From positions 1 through 49,395 of the IMG/VR virus record IMGVR_UViG_3300017613_002011: 49,395 nt of DNA. One strand, given 5' to 3'. How positions within the stretch are numbered: position 1 is the stretch's first letter; every line of letters starts with the position of its first letter. Below, one piece after another: positions 18,491 through 25,975 of this stretch. The DNA is from a virus. The position numbers and the translations under genes were made by a program. The notes under the pieces were generated by a model. The model was given only the letters and a program-made list of their open reading frames with translations, was not told where the DNA came from and did not search any database.

Positions 18491-18703
18491 ATGGAAGAAA
18501 AAGTAATAGACCGCATATTTTCTGAACTTGACACACATTCCAAGCGTTTAGTGGATTTATCGGAAGTGGTACATTCTAATGCGGCTGTTTTGGGAATCGT
18601 AACTAAGCTGGTGGTTTCTATAATTATTTTTATAGTGATCACCAGGTATACTTTGTATAAACAATTATCTCCGGAAAGATCCCTCATAGCGAGGATATCT
18701 TAA
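18491..18703 (+). CDS. Small single-TM protein, XhlA/holin-accessory-like
   Basis: 70 residues: an amphipathic N-terminal helix (about 1-32) followed by a TM segment near residues 34-52 and a short basic tail. Haemolysin XhlA and related holin-helper proteins share this layout, but the sequence match is only by architecture. It is the first of three consecutive small membrane genes upstream of the second M15 peptidase, a typical lysis-cassette setting. Confidence 0.5.
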   Translation: MEEKVIDRIFSELDTHSKRLVDLSEVVHSNAAVLGIVTKLVVSIIIFIVITRYTLYKQLSPERSLIARIS

Positions 18704-18739
18704 AATACACTTTTTGACACAGAGATAAAGGACAATTGT

Positions 18740-18964
18740 ATGACAACAGTACAAATACAGTGGGGAGTGATAACTTTAATGTTTGCAGTTATTCTATTCT
18801 TCATAAAAAATTTAGTTTCTACCACAAATAAAGAGATGGACAAGATTAGCACTGAGGTAGATAAAAAAGTTGCTGAGAATGCTTGTAAAGAGCGACATGC
18901 TGACACTAAGGCTTTATTTAAGCACAAACACGCTGAACCAGGCGGAGAGGTGATTATTAAATGA
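18740..18964 (+). CDS. Small membrane protein with coiled-coil tail
   Basis: 74 residues with an AAGGACA ribosome binding site. One TM segment at about residues 7-25, then a charged helical tail (NKEMDKISTEVDKKVAEN). Layout resembles i-spanin or holin-accessory proteins, but family membership cannot be shown. Its stop overlaps the next ATG by 4 nt. Confidence 0.5.
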   Translation: MTTVQIQWGVITLMFAVILFFIKNLVSTTNKEMDKISTEVDKKVAENACKERHADTKALFKHKHAEPGGEVIIK

Positions 18965-19389
18965 ATTCCCCATTAATTAAATCCACTAATATTACATTGG
19001 CAGTGATGGCATTGATAGCATGGGCAGTTGTAACTTACTGGGCATTTTGGCCTTATATTCCATTGGAGTTATACAGTGTTAAAGTTGTTAATGAAGAGCC
19101 TATCATCCCAGGAGAGATGTTAATTTATGAGTTAGATTTTGAAAAAAAAATGAAACTGCCCACTGTTATTAATCGGCAATTAGTTAACGGTTTTGTTATA
19201 ACCTATTCACCCCTTTATGCTAATTTAGCCGTAGGTAAAAAAATAGTAAAATCAAAAATTAAAATTCCTAATTCAGCAGAACCTGGAAAATATAGATTAA
19301 AATGGCAAGCCCATTATAAAGTAAATCCAATCAGAGAAATCGTAATGGGAGACTTTAGCAATGAATTTATAATTGCAAGTAGTGAATAG
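18961..19389 (+). CDS. Membrane-anchored protein with beta-rich ectodomain
   Basis: 142 residues. A TM segment spans about residues 11-33, followed by a soluble beta-rich domain of about 100 residues that looks Ig-like (a VVNEEPIIPGEMLIYELDF segment, later AEPGKYRLKWQAHY). The N-terminus is short and polar, so the domain probably faces the periplasm. Role unknown; it is coupled to the preceding membrane gene by an ATGA overlap. Confidence 0.55.
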   Translation: MNSPLIKSTNITLAVMALIAWAVVTYWAFWPYIPLELYSVKVVNEEPIIPGEMLIYELDFEKKMKLPTVINRQLVNGFVITYSPLYANLAVGKKIVKSKIKIPNSAEPGKYRLKWQAHYKVNPIREIVMGDFSNEFIIASSE

Positions 19390-19399
19390 GGGGATAAAA

Positions 19400-19936
19400 A
19401 TGATAAAATGGGAAACAGTTTATAAACTTGGGCCACATGAATTTTCAGAGGATCCTGATAAGTATGCGGATCCTCAACTAATTTATGGATTAAGTGATGT
19501 TCGCCAATTTACACAAGAGAAGATGTATCCTTCTCCGATTAGTGGTACTCTTGCAAGATTCACAGGGAGTCAGACTTCCCAACATCATGTAGGACCTAAA
19601 GAAAAACCATTCAGAAAATCGACCGCATCGGATATATTTTGTGAAGGAGTTCCATTTTCAAATTATTCAAGTATTCTTGCATCCAGACTATTTAAAGGTA
19701 TAGGAATTTATCTTGACACAAAGGGTCCTGACGGAAAGCCCTGGGTCATGTTTCATGTTGATATACGACCATCAGGATTTAATTCTAATTCTCCTTTAAT
19801 CTGGATTGTAGAAAAAGTATACGATCCTTTAAAGGATGAGACAGTTGACAAATACAGATTCCCCCAAGCAGACCCTAAATATTGGAAGTTATTTAATGAT
19901 GAAAGACTCTATAGGGACAAAAAGTTCGGCAATTGA
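19400..19936 (+). CDS. M15A-like peptidase, probable endolysin
   Basis: The start ATG 19400 has a GGGGGA site 4-8 nt upstream; an in-frame start at 19373 would overlap the previous gene. 178 residues. Predicted zinc ligands are H62/H63 in TSQHHVG, D78 in STASDIFCEG and H119 in VMFHVDIRP, with KGIGIYLD before the last. This is the M15A/LAS arrangement (H...D...GIGxY...HxD). The enzyme would cut peptidoglycan cross-links. No signal sequence is visible. It follows three small membrane proteins, so this is my preferred endolysin candidate, with the 14290 gene as a second peptidase. Confidence 0.7.
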   Translation: MIKWETVYKLGPHEFSEDPDKYADPQLIYGLSDVRQFTQEKMYPSPISGTLARFTGSQTSQHHVGPKEKPFRKSTASDIFCEGVPFSNYSSILASRLFKGIGIYLDTKGPDGKPWVMFHVDIRPSGFNSNSPLIWIVEKVYDPLKDETVDKYRFPQADPKYWKLFNDERLYRDKKFGN

Positions 19937-20114
19937 GGTTCATACAAGGTTAGTAAAATTAATATCAGAGGAATCAGAGATTTTGGAAAAGACCACATGC
20001 AATAAGAAAAAGAAAAGGCATGAGGAAATTTTAGAATTTCTGGTAGAATTGCAATGTATATCAGCAAGGAGCTTATACCATGAAAGTCTTGAATCTCAGT
20101 CTTTGTACAGGTGA
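19896..20114 (+). CDS. Possible small helical protein
   Basis: 72 residues from ATG 19896, with GGAAG 7 nt upstream. It overlaps the previous gene by 41 nt and the next by 35 nt, and otherwise fills a 143-nt gap. The product is basic and helical with a KKKKRHEEILEFLVEL stretch and no TM. Long overlaps at both ends lower confidence. Confidence 0.4.
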   Translation: MMKDSIGTKSSAIEVHTRLVKLISEESEILEKTTCNKKKKRHEEILEFLVELQCISARSLYHESLESQSLYR

Positions 20115-20616
20115 TTTACACTTTCCAATAGTGCAGGCGTTGCCTACGGAAATTGAAAAGAACCCAATTAAGAGATTATTTAAGTTCATGACCTACAGGC
20201 GAAAGTGGAAGATCCAAGAGGATTATTGTTTATGGGTACCGTCTCTGGCTGTTTGGATTTTTATCCCTCAGTTCTTCGTATTTGATGGAGCAAGTGTTCC
20301 TAAAATTTTGAACAATCTTTACAGTCCTACAGGAATGCTTTTACTCGGCGCCGCTCCTCACGATTTCGGATACAGATATGAAGGATTGATGCAAGTTGAT
20401 TACAGAGGATGCATTAATTTTGTACCTTACACAAAGAAGGAATTGGATGATATTTTTGACAGCCTTTGTGCATATGAAAGTGGAATGCCCAAGGCATCTA
20501 AAGTTGCCACAGTTACCTTGAGTGCTGTTGGTTTCTTAGGATGGAATGAGAATAGAAAGGCGAATCATGTATTGATGAGCGATTTTCCTGAGCTATTCGT
20601 CCCAGAAGAAATTTAA
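20080..20616 (+). CDS. DUF1353-family protein
   Basis: 178 residues with an AAGGAG site. It shows the features of DUF1353: FVFDGASVP near residue 68, an AAPHDFGYR stretch near 91-99, a central D-containing helix (KKELDDIFDSLC) and a final GFLGW. This family is common in phages next to lysis and tail genes; its molecular function is not established. The conserved HD and D residues suggest a metal site, which is inference. Confidence 0.65.
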   Translation: MKVLNLSLCTGDLHFPIVQALPTEIEKNPIKRLFKFMTYRRKWKIQEDYCLWVPSLAVWIFIPQFFVFDGASVPKILNNLYSPTGMLLLGAAPHDFGYRYEGLMQVDYRGCINFVPYTKKELDDIFDSLCAYESGMPKASKVATVTLSAVGFLGWNENRKANHVLMSDFPELFVPEEI

Positions 20617-20642
20617 TTTATTAATTTTAAGGAGAAAGAATT

Positions 20643-21017
20643 ATGAAAAAGGTAATCATTTTAATGATTTTAGGTTTGGTTTTGATTGGCGTTTCGGTTC
20701 AGGCGGCAACCTTACGATGGGAAGCGTCAACTGGTGATGTGGTTGGTTATAATGTCCATTTTACTGACGGAGATGAAACATACGAGGCCAATGTCGGTAA
20801 TGTCACGGAAGTTGTTAATATTGATGATGTTTTCCAACTGCACCTTGAAACCACTTATATATTTACAGTAAGGGCATATAACGATGTGGGAGAAAGCGGA
20901 GATAGTAATTCAGCATCATATACAACACCTGACGCATATGATCCTTCAAGAGAATGGAATATCCCCGTTAAAAAGGAAAAACCGTCTGTAATTATTAATT
21001 TAATTTTAGAAGATTAA
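20643..21017 (+). CDS. Secreted protein with fibronectin type III domain
   Basis: 124 residues with AAGGAGAAAG upstream. A signal peptide (MKK, hydrophobic core, cleavage after A21 of SVQA) is followed by a single FnIII-like domain (LRWEASTGDVVGYNVHF, ending in YIFTVRAYNDVGES.SNSASYTTP). It would be exported to the periplasm or beyond. Unusual for a phage late gene; it could modify the host surface or be a lysis helper, but nothing in the sequence decides this. Confidence 0.65.
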   Translation: MKKVIILMILGLVLIGVSVQAATLRWEASTGDVVGYNVHFTDGDETYEANVGNVTEVVNIDDVFQLHLETTYIFTVRAYNDVGESGDSNSASYTTPDAYDPSREWNIPVKKEKPSVIINLILED

Positions 21018-21029
21018 CTAAGCACCCCC

Positions 21030-21051
21030 GGCACCCCTGCAACGGGATGCC
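21030..21051 (+). other. GC-rich hairpin between late genes
   Basis: GGCA-CCC at 21030-21036 pairs with GGG-TGCC at 21044-21051 (one bulged A, 7-nt loop). It stands out in an AT-rich gap of 101 nt. No T-run follows directly, so it is a weak terminator or an mRNA-stability element. Confidence 0.4.
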
Positions 21052-21118
21052 GATGGTAAAATTTTCAATCAACGATATATTGTAAATAGTTTAATAAGAT
21101 AATTAAGGAGATAAATAG

Positions 21119-21388
21119 ATGGAACCCATAGTAGAAGTAATAAAAGCAATTCCGGGAACAGATATTTGGTCCTTAATCGCAAGCGGTTATTATACGGACC
21201 TGTTTTTTGATAAATGGACTCCGTTTATTGGACAGGCGATTAAGAATAACATTTCCTTGTTGCTCTTGTTCGCCATAACGTGGCAGAAAGTTTCTAAGAT
21301 GACCAAGAATACATGGGATGACCGTGCTTCTAACTGGTTGTTTAATAAGCTTTCTGGCAAGAACTCTATAGAAGGAGAGAAAAAATGA
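21119..21388 (+). CDS. Small membrane protein, holin-like
   Basis: 89 residues behind AAGGAG. One clear hydrophobic segment near residues 42-55 (NNISLLLLFAITW), with a weaker one near 15-30, and a charged C-terminal tail. Placement just before a lipoprotein gene and after lysis genes fits a holin or holin-accessory role, but no family match can be shown. Confidence 0.5.
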   Translation: MEPIVEVIKAIPGTDIWSLIASGYYTDLFFDKWTPFIGQAIKNNISLLLLFAITWQKVSKMTKNTWDDRASNWLFNKLSGKNSIEGEKK

Positions 21389-21771
21389 AAAAGCTTTACG
21401 GTTTGATGTTCCTTGTTATCATGTTTATGTTGGTGTCCTGTGGAGGGATGCCTAAAATCAACTTTGCTGATTTGACACCCAAGCAGAAATTGACCGCAAT
21501 GTATGGGACCTACAATTCTCAATATGCCGGATATATGGTATCCACGGGATATGCTCTTGATGAGGGAGGGAATTGGACAAAAATAACCACACCTGAAATG
21601 TCAGACGATCAGAAAAATGTCCTCGTACAAAAGAGGAAGGTACTCACGGAGGTGTACCCTCTCATCAAATTGTATGATACGGCCGTGAATTCTGGTGCCC
21701 TTATTGATCCCAATAATGAGGCTCAGATTTTTGCCCTTCTGGATCGTCTTGCAACACTTGTCCCTGACTAA
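21385..21771 (+). CDS. Phage lipoprotein
   Basis: 128 residues. A type II signal sequence ends in the lipobox LVSC with the lipidated cysteine at residue 19 and Gly-Gly after it. The mature part is helical and polar, without a recognised domain. In Gram-negative hosts such a protein would be anchored in a membrane, probably the outer one. Known roles for phage lipoproteins include blocking receptors against superinfection and acting as o-spanins; its length of about 110 mature residues fits either. Start overlaps the preceding gene by 4 nt and has GGAGAG upstream. Confidence 0.7.
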   Translation: MKKLYGLMFLVIMFMLVSCGGMPKINFADLTPKQKLTAMYGTYNSQYAGYMVSTGYALDEGGNWTKITTPEMSDDQKNVLVQKRKVLTEVYPLIKLYDTAVNSGALIDPNNEAQIFALLDRLATLVPD

Positions 21772-21826
21772 TAGTGTTAAGGTAATTGGCAATCACTTTA
21801 ACTAACTTTTAACAGGAGATACAATT

Positions 21827-21991
21827 ATGACTACCGCAATTGTTGAAGTCCTTAAACTCATGATAGGCGCATACTTCTCATTGGCACGGGTAAGTGGCGG
21901 AACTGAGGAAGAAATTCAGGCAATCTATGATGAAGAAAAGGCGAAGTTTGACAAGAATACTCCAGACAAACTGGAAGATTTGGAAGACTAA
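21827..21991 (+). CDS. Small acidic protein (54 aa)
   Basis: ATG 21827 has a strong AACAGGAGATACAATT site. The product has a short hydrophobic N-terminal helix (about residues 4-20) and an acidic helical tail (EEEIQAIYDEEKAK ... LEDLED). It is the last gene on the + strand before the convergent terminator. No family recognised. Confidence 0.6.
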   Translation: MTTAIVEVLKLMIGAYFSLARVSGGTEEEIQAIYDEEKAKFDKNTPDKLEDLED

Positions 21992-22020
21992 TTTTTCTTT
22001 GATTTAAGCTATGTTCTTGA

Positions 22021-22037
22021 GTCATTGATACAATGAC
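22021..22037. repeat. Perfect 7-bp hairpin
   Basis: GTCATTG-ATA-CAATGAC is a perfect inverted repeat with a 3-nt loop, just upstream of the larger terminator stem. No T-run follows on the + strand. It may be an RNA-processing or protein site, or support the terminator. Confidence 0.5.
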
Positions 22038-22039
22038 AT

Positions 22040-22088
22040 AAAGCACGATTGAAACTAAGCAAAAACGCTAAGGATTCAATCGTGCTTT
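22040..22088. terminator. Bidirectional intrinsic terminator
   Basis: AAAGCACGATTGAA at 22040-22053 and TTCAATCGTGCTTT at 22075-22088 form a perfect 14-bp stem with a 21-nt loop. The stem arms end in A's and T's on both sides, giving a short U-tract in either direction (TTTTGATTTTTG on +). It lies exactly where the two gene blocks meet. Confidence 0.85.
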
Positions 22089-22099
22089 TGATTTTTGAT

Positions 22100-22618
22100 C
22101 TACTTTTTAGAGAAGAACCGTTTAACTTTTTCGATCCAACGATTTTCCTTCTCCTCTTCTAACTGTTTTACCCTGCTAACATGCCATTTAAGATCATGAG
22201 TTGCCAAAGAGAGGCGCTTATCAAGGCTTTCATTCTGTCTTTTCAAATCCCTAATTACTTCTTCTTCCATATCCAGGAATTGTCTTGCCTCAACAGTCAT
22301 AGCCATTTTGTGTTCAAAGACCTTTTCAAATGTATTGTCCTCTTGGCTGATCTTGTAGCCTTTTGCCACAAGTTCGTCAATACTCAGTCCTCTCATTTCA
22401 CGATCTTGCACAGGTATTCTATCAACCCGTCTAAAGGTATTAATAGGAACTTGCTCCCGAACTTCACATAAATCTTCCGTTGGTCCCATGCCAGGGATTG
22501 GAACATCGTGTATTGATGGCAATGGTGGAGCGACTTCAACCGTCATTTGGTCAGGGTATACAGGAATTTCTTTGATCGTGATTAACTTAACCTTTTGCAT
22601 ATGATCTCTATGTTGCAT
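22100..22618 (-). CDS. Hypothetical coiled-coil protein
   Basis: I use ATG 22618, which has AAGGAAAGAG upstream and lies 17 nt after the previous stop; a longer frame up to 22675 would run into the J-domain gene. 172 residues: a Pro-rich N-terminal half, then a long helix (about residues 105-165) that looks like a coiled coil ending in a basic tail (VKRFFSKK). No family recognised. It is the last gene of the - strand block. Confidence 0.55.
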   Translation of the reverse strand: MQHRDHMQKVKLITIKEIPVYPDQMTVEVAPPLPSIHDVPIPGMGPTEDLCEVREQVPINTFRRVDRIPVQDREMRGLSIDELVAKGYKISQEDNTFEKVFEHKMAMTVEARQFLDMEEEVIRDLKRQNESLDKRLSLATHDLKWHVSRVKQLEEEKENRWIEKVKRFFSKK

Positions 22619-22634
22619 AATCTCTTTCCTTCTT

Positions 22635-23018
22635 TTATCTATAGGTGTAAAATCTAAAACCGCCGAATGATCCACTTGAGGAAGTAGAATCAGATGAGGA
22701 TCCTCCGAACGGATTGGAAGAAAAGTGAAATCGAATATTTTGAGGTTGAGGTCTTCTTTGTACTCTTGTTATCTCCAGTTTCATAACAACGTCAACCATA
22801 TTATTGATTTGCTTTATCCTTGTATCATCACCGCCAGTCTTGTCAGGATGGTACTTCTTAGCAAGGACTTTCCTTTGTTTCTTCACCATTGCTTTGAATT
22901 CTTCCACGAATTGTTGAGCCTGCTCTATACTCATTTTAGGGTTGAGCTTCCACGAACTAACAGGAAGCTCAAGAACCCTACAGACTTCTTCAATCGGAAC
23001 TTTTTTCTGAGGAGGCAT
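22635..23018 (-). CDS. J-domain (DnaJ-like) protein
   Basis: 127 residues. Helix II/HPD/helix III of a J domain is visible: KKQRKVLAKKYHPDKTGG with HPD at 57-59, then IKQINNMVDVVMKL. The tail is Gly/Ser/Phe-rich (FGGSSSDSTSSSGSFGG), as in class B-like J proteins. It would recruit and stimulate host DnaK. Its start overlaps the thymidylate synthase stop by one base, so the two are co-translated. No zinc-finger or substrate-binding domain is present, so it is a minimal J protein. Confidence 0.8.
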   Translation of the reverse strand: MPPQKKVPIEEVCRVLELPVSSWKLNPKMSIEQAQQFVEEFKAMVKKQRKVLAKKYHPDKTGGDDTRIKQINNMVDVVMKLEITRVQRRPQPQNIRFHFSSNPFGGSSSDSTSSSGSFGGFRFYTYR

Positions 23019-23908
23019 TACATGCTCTCGTAAGGTGCTTCTTGTACATTTCGGTACTGTTTATCAGCAGGAGTATTTCTGGTCATTTCTGCTTTAAACT
23101 CCTCAGCCGATCTACCACGAACACATTCAGCAATTTCCCAGACATAATTGTACAGATGCAGACCTTTAGAGGATGCAATCATTTCACCATTATCAACACC
23201 AATGGCTTCCGCACAATATTGTTTCATGAGTTCAATTGCCGCCAGGTTAGCAGGAAGACCACCCCACAAATCCCACGATCTGAAATAAGGCATGAAATGC
23301 AATGCACCATCCTGAATCCTTGTGTCAATGTGCCTGAGACAAGGTGGATCCTGCAACATCATATCAGTTGGTTGTCCTACTTGCATGATCATCTGGTTGT
23401 TTCTGGGTCCATGATGTTTGTAGGTCCAGATCATGAGTTCCATCTGATTCAGGTAATAATCAGCTTCCGTGCTGTCCTGTGTACCTTCTTCCCTGACAAT
23501 GATGCCAGGAACATCCCAAATCTCAGGATCTTTGATCAGGATTTCTTCTGTATGGGGATTAATGTATCGCAGGAATGATCCGTCAAGTTCAGCTTTACAT
23601 ATTCTTTGGCCATATGTGTAGGATTCGTTCTCTGCTTCTTCTCCCGTCATTAAATAAGGCATATACTTATCAAGATAATCAGGAGCGCAAGGATCATCCA
23701 ATTGTAATGCAGGATTCAGTTTCGGCAGAAGTTCACCAGTTCCAGGACAACTTGCATGAATGGTGATGAAATCAAATTCTTTTCTCCACTGTTCAGCATT
23801 GGATCCACGATCAATCTTGAAATCTCTCCCAATCTCTATTGCCTTATATAGAGTTTGGTGAAAAATATCAGGAAGATTTGTTCCTCTTATTGTTACGGGG
23901 TTTAGCAT
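23018..23908 (-). CDS. thyA: Thymidylate synthase (ThyA-type)
   Basis: 296 residues. It methylates dUMP to dTMP using methylene-tetrahydrofolate. Catalytic and binding residues are in the spacing of the E. coli enzyme: C190 in DPPC (C146), R210-S211-D213 in FRSWD (R166, S167, D169), N221 in LPANL (N177), and H251/Y253 in GLHLY (H207, Y209). The Asn at 221 argues for dUMP rather than dCMP as substrate. The N-terminal part is divergent and the usual C-terminal end is not recognisable. It starts behind AAGGAGAAAACTA and overlaps the upstream small gene by 41 nt. Works with the dCMP deaminase and dNMP kinase in this block. Confidence 0.85.
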   Translation of the reverse strand: MLNPVTIRGTNLPDIFHQTLYKAIEIGRDFKIDRGSNAEQWRKEFDFITIHASCPGTGELLPKLNPALQLDDPCAPDYLDKYMPYLMTGEEAENESYTYGQRICKAELDGSFLRYINPHTEEILIKDPEIWDVPGIIVREEGTQDSTEADYYLNQMELMIWTYKHHGPRNNQMIMQVGQPTDMMLQDPPCLRHIDTRIQDGALHFMPYFRSWDLWGGLPANLAAIELMKQYCAEAIGVDNGEMIASSKGLHLYNYVWEIAECVRGRSAEEFKAEMTRNTPADKQYRNVQEAPYESM

Positions 23909-24017
23909 TAGTTTTCTCCTTCTTAGTTACTCCATCACAGTTATAGCAAATATCTTTGCCAGTTTCATGGTTCATGTCAATTAGTTTCCGAGAGCAAATA
24001 TAACACCGATCAGCCAT
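23868..24017 (-). CDS. Small zinc-knuckle protein (49 aa)
   Basis: ATG 24017 follows GGAGATATTAGA. The product has two CxxC pairs (RCYICSRKL and ICYNCDG, C5/C8 and C24/C27) and a very basic tail (KPRNNKRNK). It looks like a small zinc-binding, possibly nucleic-acid-binding, protein. The basic tail lies over the start of the thymidylate synthase gene. Unknown function. Confidence 0.55.
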   Translation of the reverse strand: MADRCYICSRKLIDMNHETGKDICYNCDGVTKKEKTNAKPRNNKRNKSS

Positions 24018-24018
24018 T

Positions 24019-24456
24019 CTAATATCTCCTGTACTTTTGTCCACAATAAGAACATTGATCTGCCATTGTGGCATGATCAGGATAAGTAGAGGATCCTCCA
24101 CAAATAATACAACATCCTTGATAGTGAGAATGATCCATAGGTGGCTGATTCATATGAGAATCTTTACCAACTTCCTGTATGTCAAAATCACGATACATCC
24201 CCCGTTCTTCTATCTTTGGATTTGTTATCTCCCGATCCCTTTCATCCAGCTTCCTGATCTTTTCGTATAACCTTTTTTCCATTTCTCTGTAAGGTTCAAG
24301 TTCTTCCTCCAGAGCCTTGATATAGTCAGAGGCAATTTGCATTTCATCATAAGGAGAACCATCACAATTCTCCTGTGCCGCTAAGTCACTTAGAACAACC
24401 CACAAAGGCATTTCTTCTCCTCTGTGGTGTTCTGACTTTATCATCTTTCTTTCCAT
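24019..24456 (-). CDS. Hypothetical protein with zinc-binding C-terminus
   Basis: 145 residues. Central acidic coiled-coil-like helix (KALEEELEPYREMEKRLYEK), then two Cys pairs at the end (GCCIICGG and QCSYCGQKY). The terminal zinc knuckle resembles that of the next small gene, which may reflect shared origin. Start overlaps the previous stop by one base. Function unknown. Confidence 0.55.
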   Translation of the reverse strand: MERKMIKSEHHRGEEMPLWVVLSDLAAQENCDGSPYDEMQIASDYIKALEEELEPYREMEKRLYEKIRKLDERDREITNPKIEERGMYRDFDIQEVGKDSHMNQPPMDHSHYQGCCIICGGSSTYPDHATMADQCSYCGQKYRRY

Positions 24457-25040
24457 TATCTGTTTCCCTCCAGATATCTCAATGCGTCCTCTGCATGGCC
24501 AGGTGCTTGTTCAACATAGACAGGTGAGAAGATTTTGGCAACTTCCTGTTCAAGCTCAAGCAAAGTTCCATTGTTTCTAAGGTTAATATCATAATCATAT
24601 TCACCATACAGACGATCACCCGTTAAACTGAGACCACTGACCTCTGCTTCATTCTCTGCCTTAGTATTGATTATCCGGCAGGTATGACAAGTCAGTTCAG
24701 CTTGGGTACAGTATTCGACCAGTTTTTCGATTTCATCAGGTTCCCTGATATCGACAATCAGAATATCTATACCGAACATGATTGCTTCCTCAATAACGAC
24801 TATCACCTTTTTAGTAGGCAAATCGTTATAAGCAATCATTGCCTGTTTGATAGCGGCAAGCAAGTTTCTGCCTGCTACATCTTTTTCTCCATCCCACCCA
24901 AACTTCTTGCTGGCAACATCCTTGACATAATCAATGGAAGAATATTCGGTGATTTTAAAATTGAATAATTCTCCCAGACACTTCGCCACAGTTCCCTTCC
25001 CAGATTCAGCAGGACCGTTCATGATTAAGACTTTCATCAA
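24456..25040 (-). CDS. dNMP kinase-like P-loop protein
   Basis: 194 residues. A Walker A loop lies at residues 9-17 (GPAESGKGT), a hydrophobic strand IDILIVDIREP near 112-122, and a LRNNG phrase follows in the C-terminal third. This is the layout of the phage deoxynucleoside monophosphate kinase family (T4 gene 1 type), which makes dNDPs from dNMPs. Neighbours (MazG-like, thymidylate synthase) support a nucleotide role. It overlaps the upstream gene by 4 nt. Confidence 0.7.
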   Translation of the reverse strand: MMKVLIMNGPAESGKGTVAKCLGELFNFKITEYSSIDYVKDVASKKFGWDGEKDVAGRNLLAAIKQAMIAYNDLPTKKVIVVIEEAIMFGIDILIVDIREPDEIEKLVEYCTQAELTCHTCRIINTKAENEAEVSGLSLTGDRLYGEYDYDINLRNNGTLLELEQEVAKIFSPVYVEQAPGHAEDALRYLEGNR

Positions 25041-25369
25041 TAATCTTCTCCTTTAGTTTCAGCGTATTGGTTCCATTTAAACATCTTTTCCCATTTGGCG
25101 GGTTTAGCTTCCTCTATCTTCTCAGGTCGAACAATTCCATTGGCTATCAGAATATCCACGACAGCCTGAAAGTGTCCAATCTCAGTCTCTAACTTTTCCA
25201 CATTCGTTTGGTCAGGATGGTTCTTGGTATTGTTGTATACATCCGTAAGTCCAAAATGAATGATTTTTGATTTGGCACAAATGACCTCAGCCGCTTCCTC
25301 AGCGAGTTTCTCCAAGTTCATTTTGTTGTCAGGAAACATGTTCCTTAATTCATTGTGATTCATCTCCAC
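25037..25369 (-). CDS. MazG-like nucleotide pyrophosphohydrolase
   Basis: 110 residues, all helical. The MazG signature begins with EEAAE at 24-28 and continues with LETEIGHFQAVVDIL near 60-74. In most MazG enzymes the second motif is ExxD; here a His (H66) stands where the Asp would be, while D72 is kept. Enzymes of this type hydrolyse (d)NTPs or alarmones to monophosphates. ATGA overlap with the following kinase gene suggests coupling. Confidence 0.65.
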   Translation of the reverse strand: MEMNHNELRNMFPDNKMNLEKLAEEAAEVICAKSKIIHFGLTDVYNNTKNHPDQTNVEKLETEIGHFQAVVDILIANGIVRPEKIEEAKPAKWEKMFKWNQYAETKGEDY

Positions 25370-25554
25370 ACTCCATTAATAAGTTGCAATCCTGAAAATT
25401 GTTTTATCCTATCTTCAATACGATCTAACCTTTCAATGATATCATTTATTTTGTCCTCATTCAATGATTCGATTTCTGGAACTTTCTGGAATCTTGTCAA
25501 GAAATCGGAGAAAGGTCTGTCCAATGGATTGCTCATTTTATCAGGATTGCTCAT
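25360..25554 (-). CDS. Hypothetical small protein
   Basis: 64 residues from ATG 25554 (GGATAAAATA upstream, 5 nt after the previous stop). Mostly helical with a RLDRIEDRIKQF amphipathic stretch that could form a coiled coil. Overlaps the start of the MazG-like gene by 10 nt. No family recognised. Confidence 0.5.
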   Translation of the reverse strand: MSNPDKMSNPLDRPFSDFLTRFQKVPEIESLNEDKINDIIERLDRIEDRIKQFSGLQLINGVWR

Positions 25555-25558
25555 TATT

Positions 25559-25975
25559 TTATCCTTTCTTTGCGTTGGCGGCCGCTTCCCTGTCAAACTT
25601 TTTGAAGACCTTCATGGGTTCAAGGAGCTTGTCCTGTTGATCTTTAAAGATGTATGTACCATCTGCCAGGTTATCAGAGTCCTTTAAACGTCTTTGGTAT
25701 TTAAGGATGATCTTTTTAGGACTGATACTTTGCATCGTGAATACATGTTTTTTCATTACCATGAATTCATGTTTCTTGTCGAATTTCGGTAAGTTGCTGA
25801 GTTCCAGCTTAACGTCTGGTCTTTTGTCCTCAACTACTTCGTCAGGCATTTCCACCACTTCCTCAGGGTTCTTAGGATTGTAGAATTCACAGACGGTGGT
25901 ACATTTGTCTGCTTCTTCCTCTGAGTAGTGGTTACAGTCTCCGAACATTTTACACTTGGTGTTTCCTTTTGACAT
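25559..25975 (-). CDS. Hypothetical protein with Cys-rich N-terminus
   Basis: 138 residues with a strong AAGGAGAGAAGAA site. Four cysteines near the N-terminus (CKMFGDCNHYSEEEADKC and C29) may bind metal. The rest is charged with a Val/Glu/Asp-rich linker. Its first 142 nt are also covered, in another frame, by the gene at 25834-26217. This frame has the better start signal. Confidence 0.55.
   Translation of the reverse strand: MSKGNTKCKMFGDCNHYSEEEADKCTTVCEFYNPKNPEEVVEMPDEVVEDKRPDVKLELSNLPKFDKKHEFMVMKKHVFTMQSISPKKIILKYQRRLKDSDNLADGTYIFKDQQDKLLEPMKVFKKFDREAAANAKKG

Noticed and set aside
22725-23033. Open frames on the + strand across 22181-29225
   Set aside because: They lie opposite recognised - strand genes, lack ribosome sites and have shadow-like composition.
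23018-23908. Reading the thymidylate synthase as a dCMP hydroxymethylase, implying hydroxymethylcytosine DNA
   Set aside because: The position that discriminates dUMP from dCMP is Asn (N221, equal to E. coli N177), as in thymidylate synthases, not Asp.
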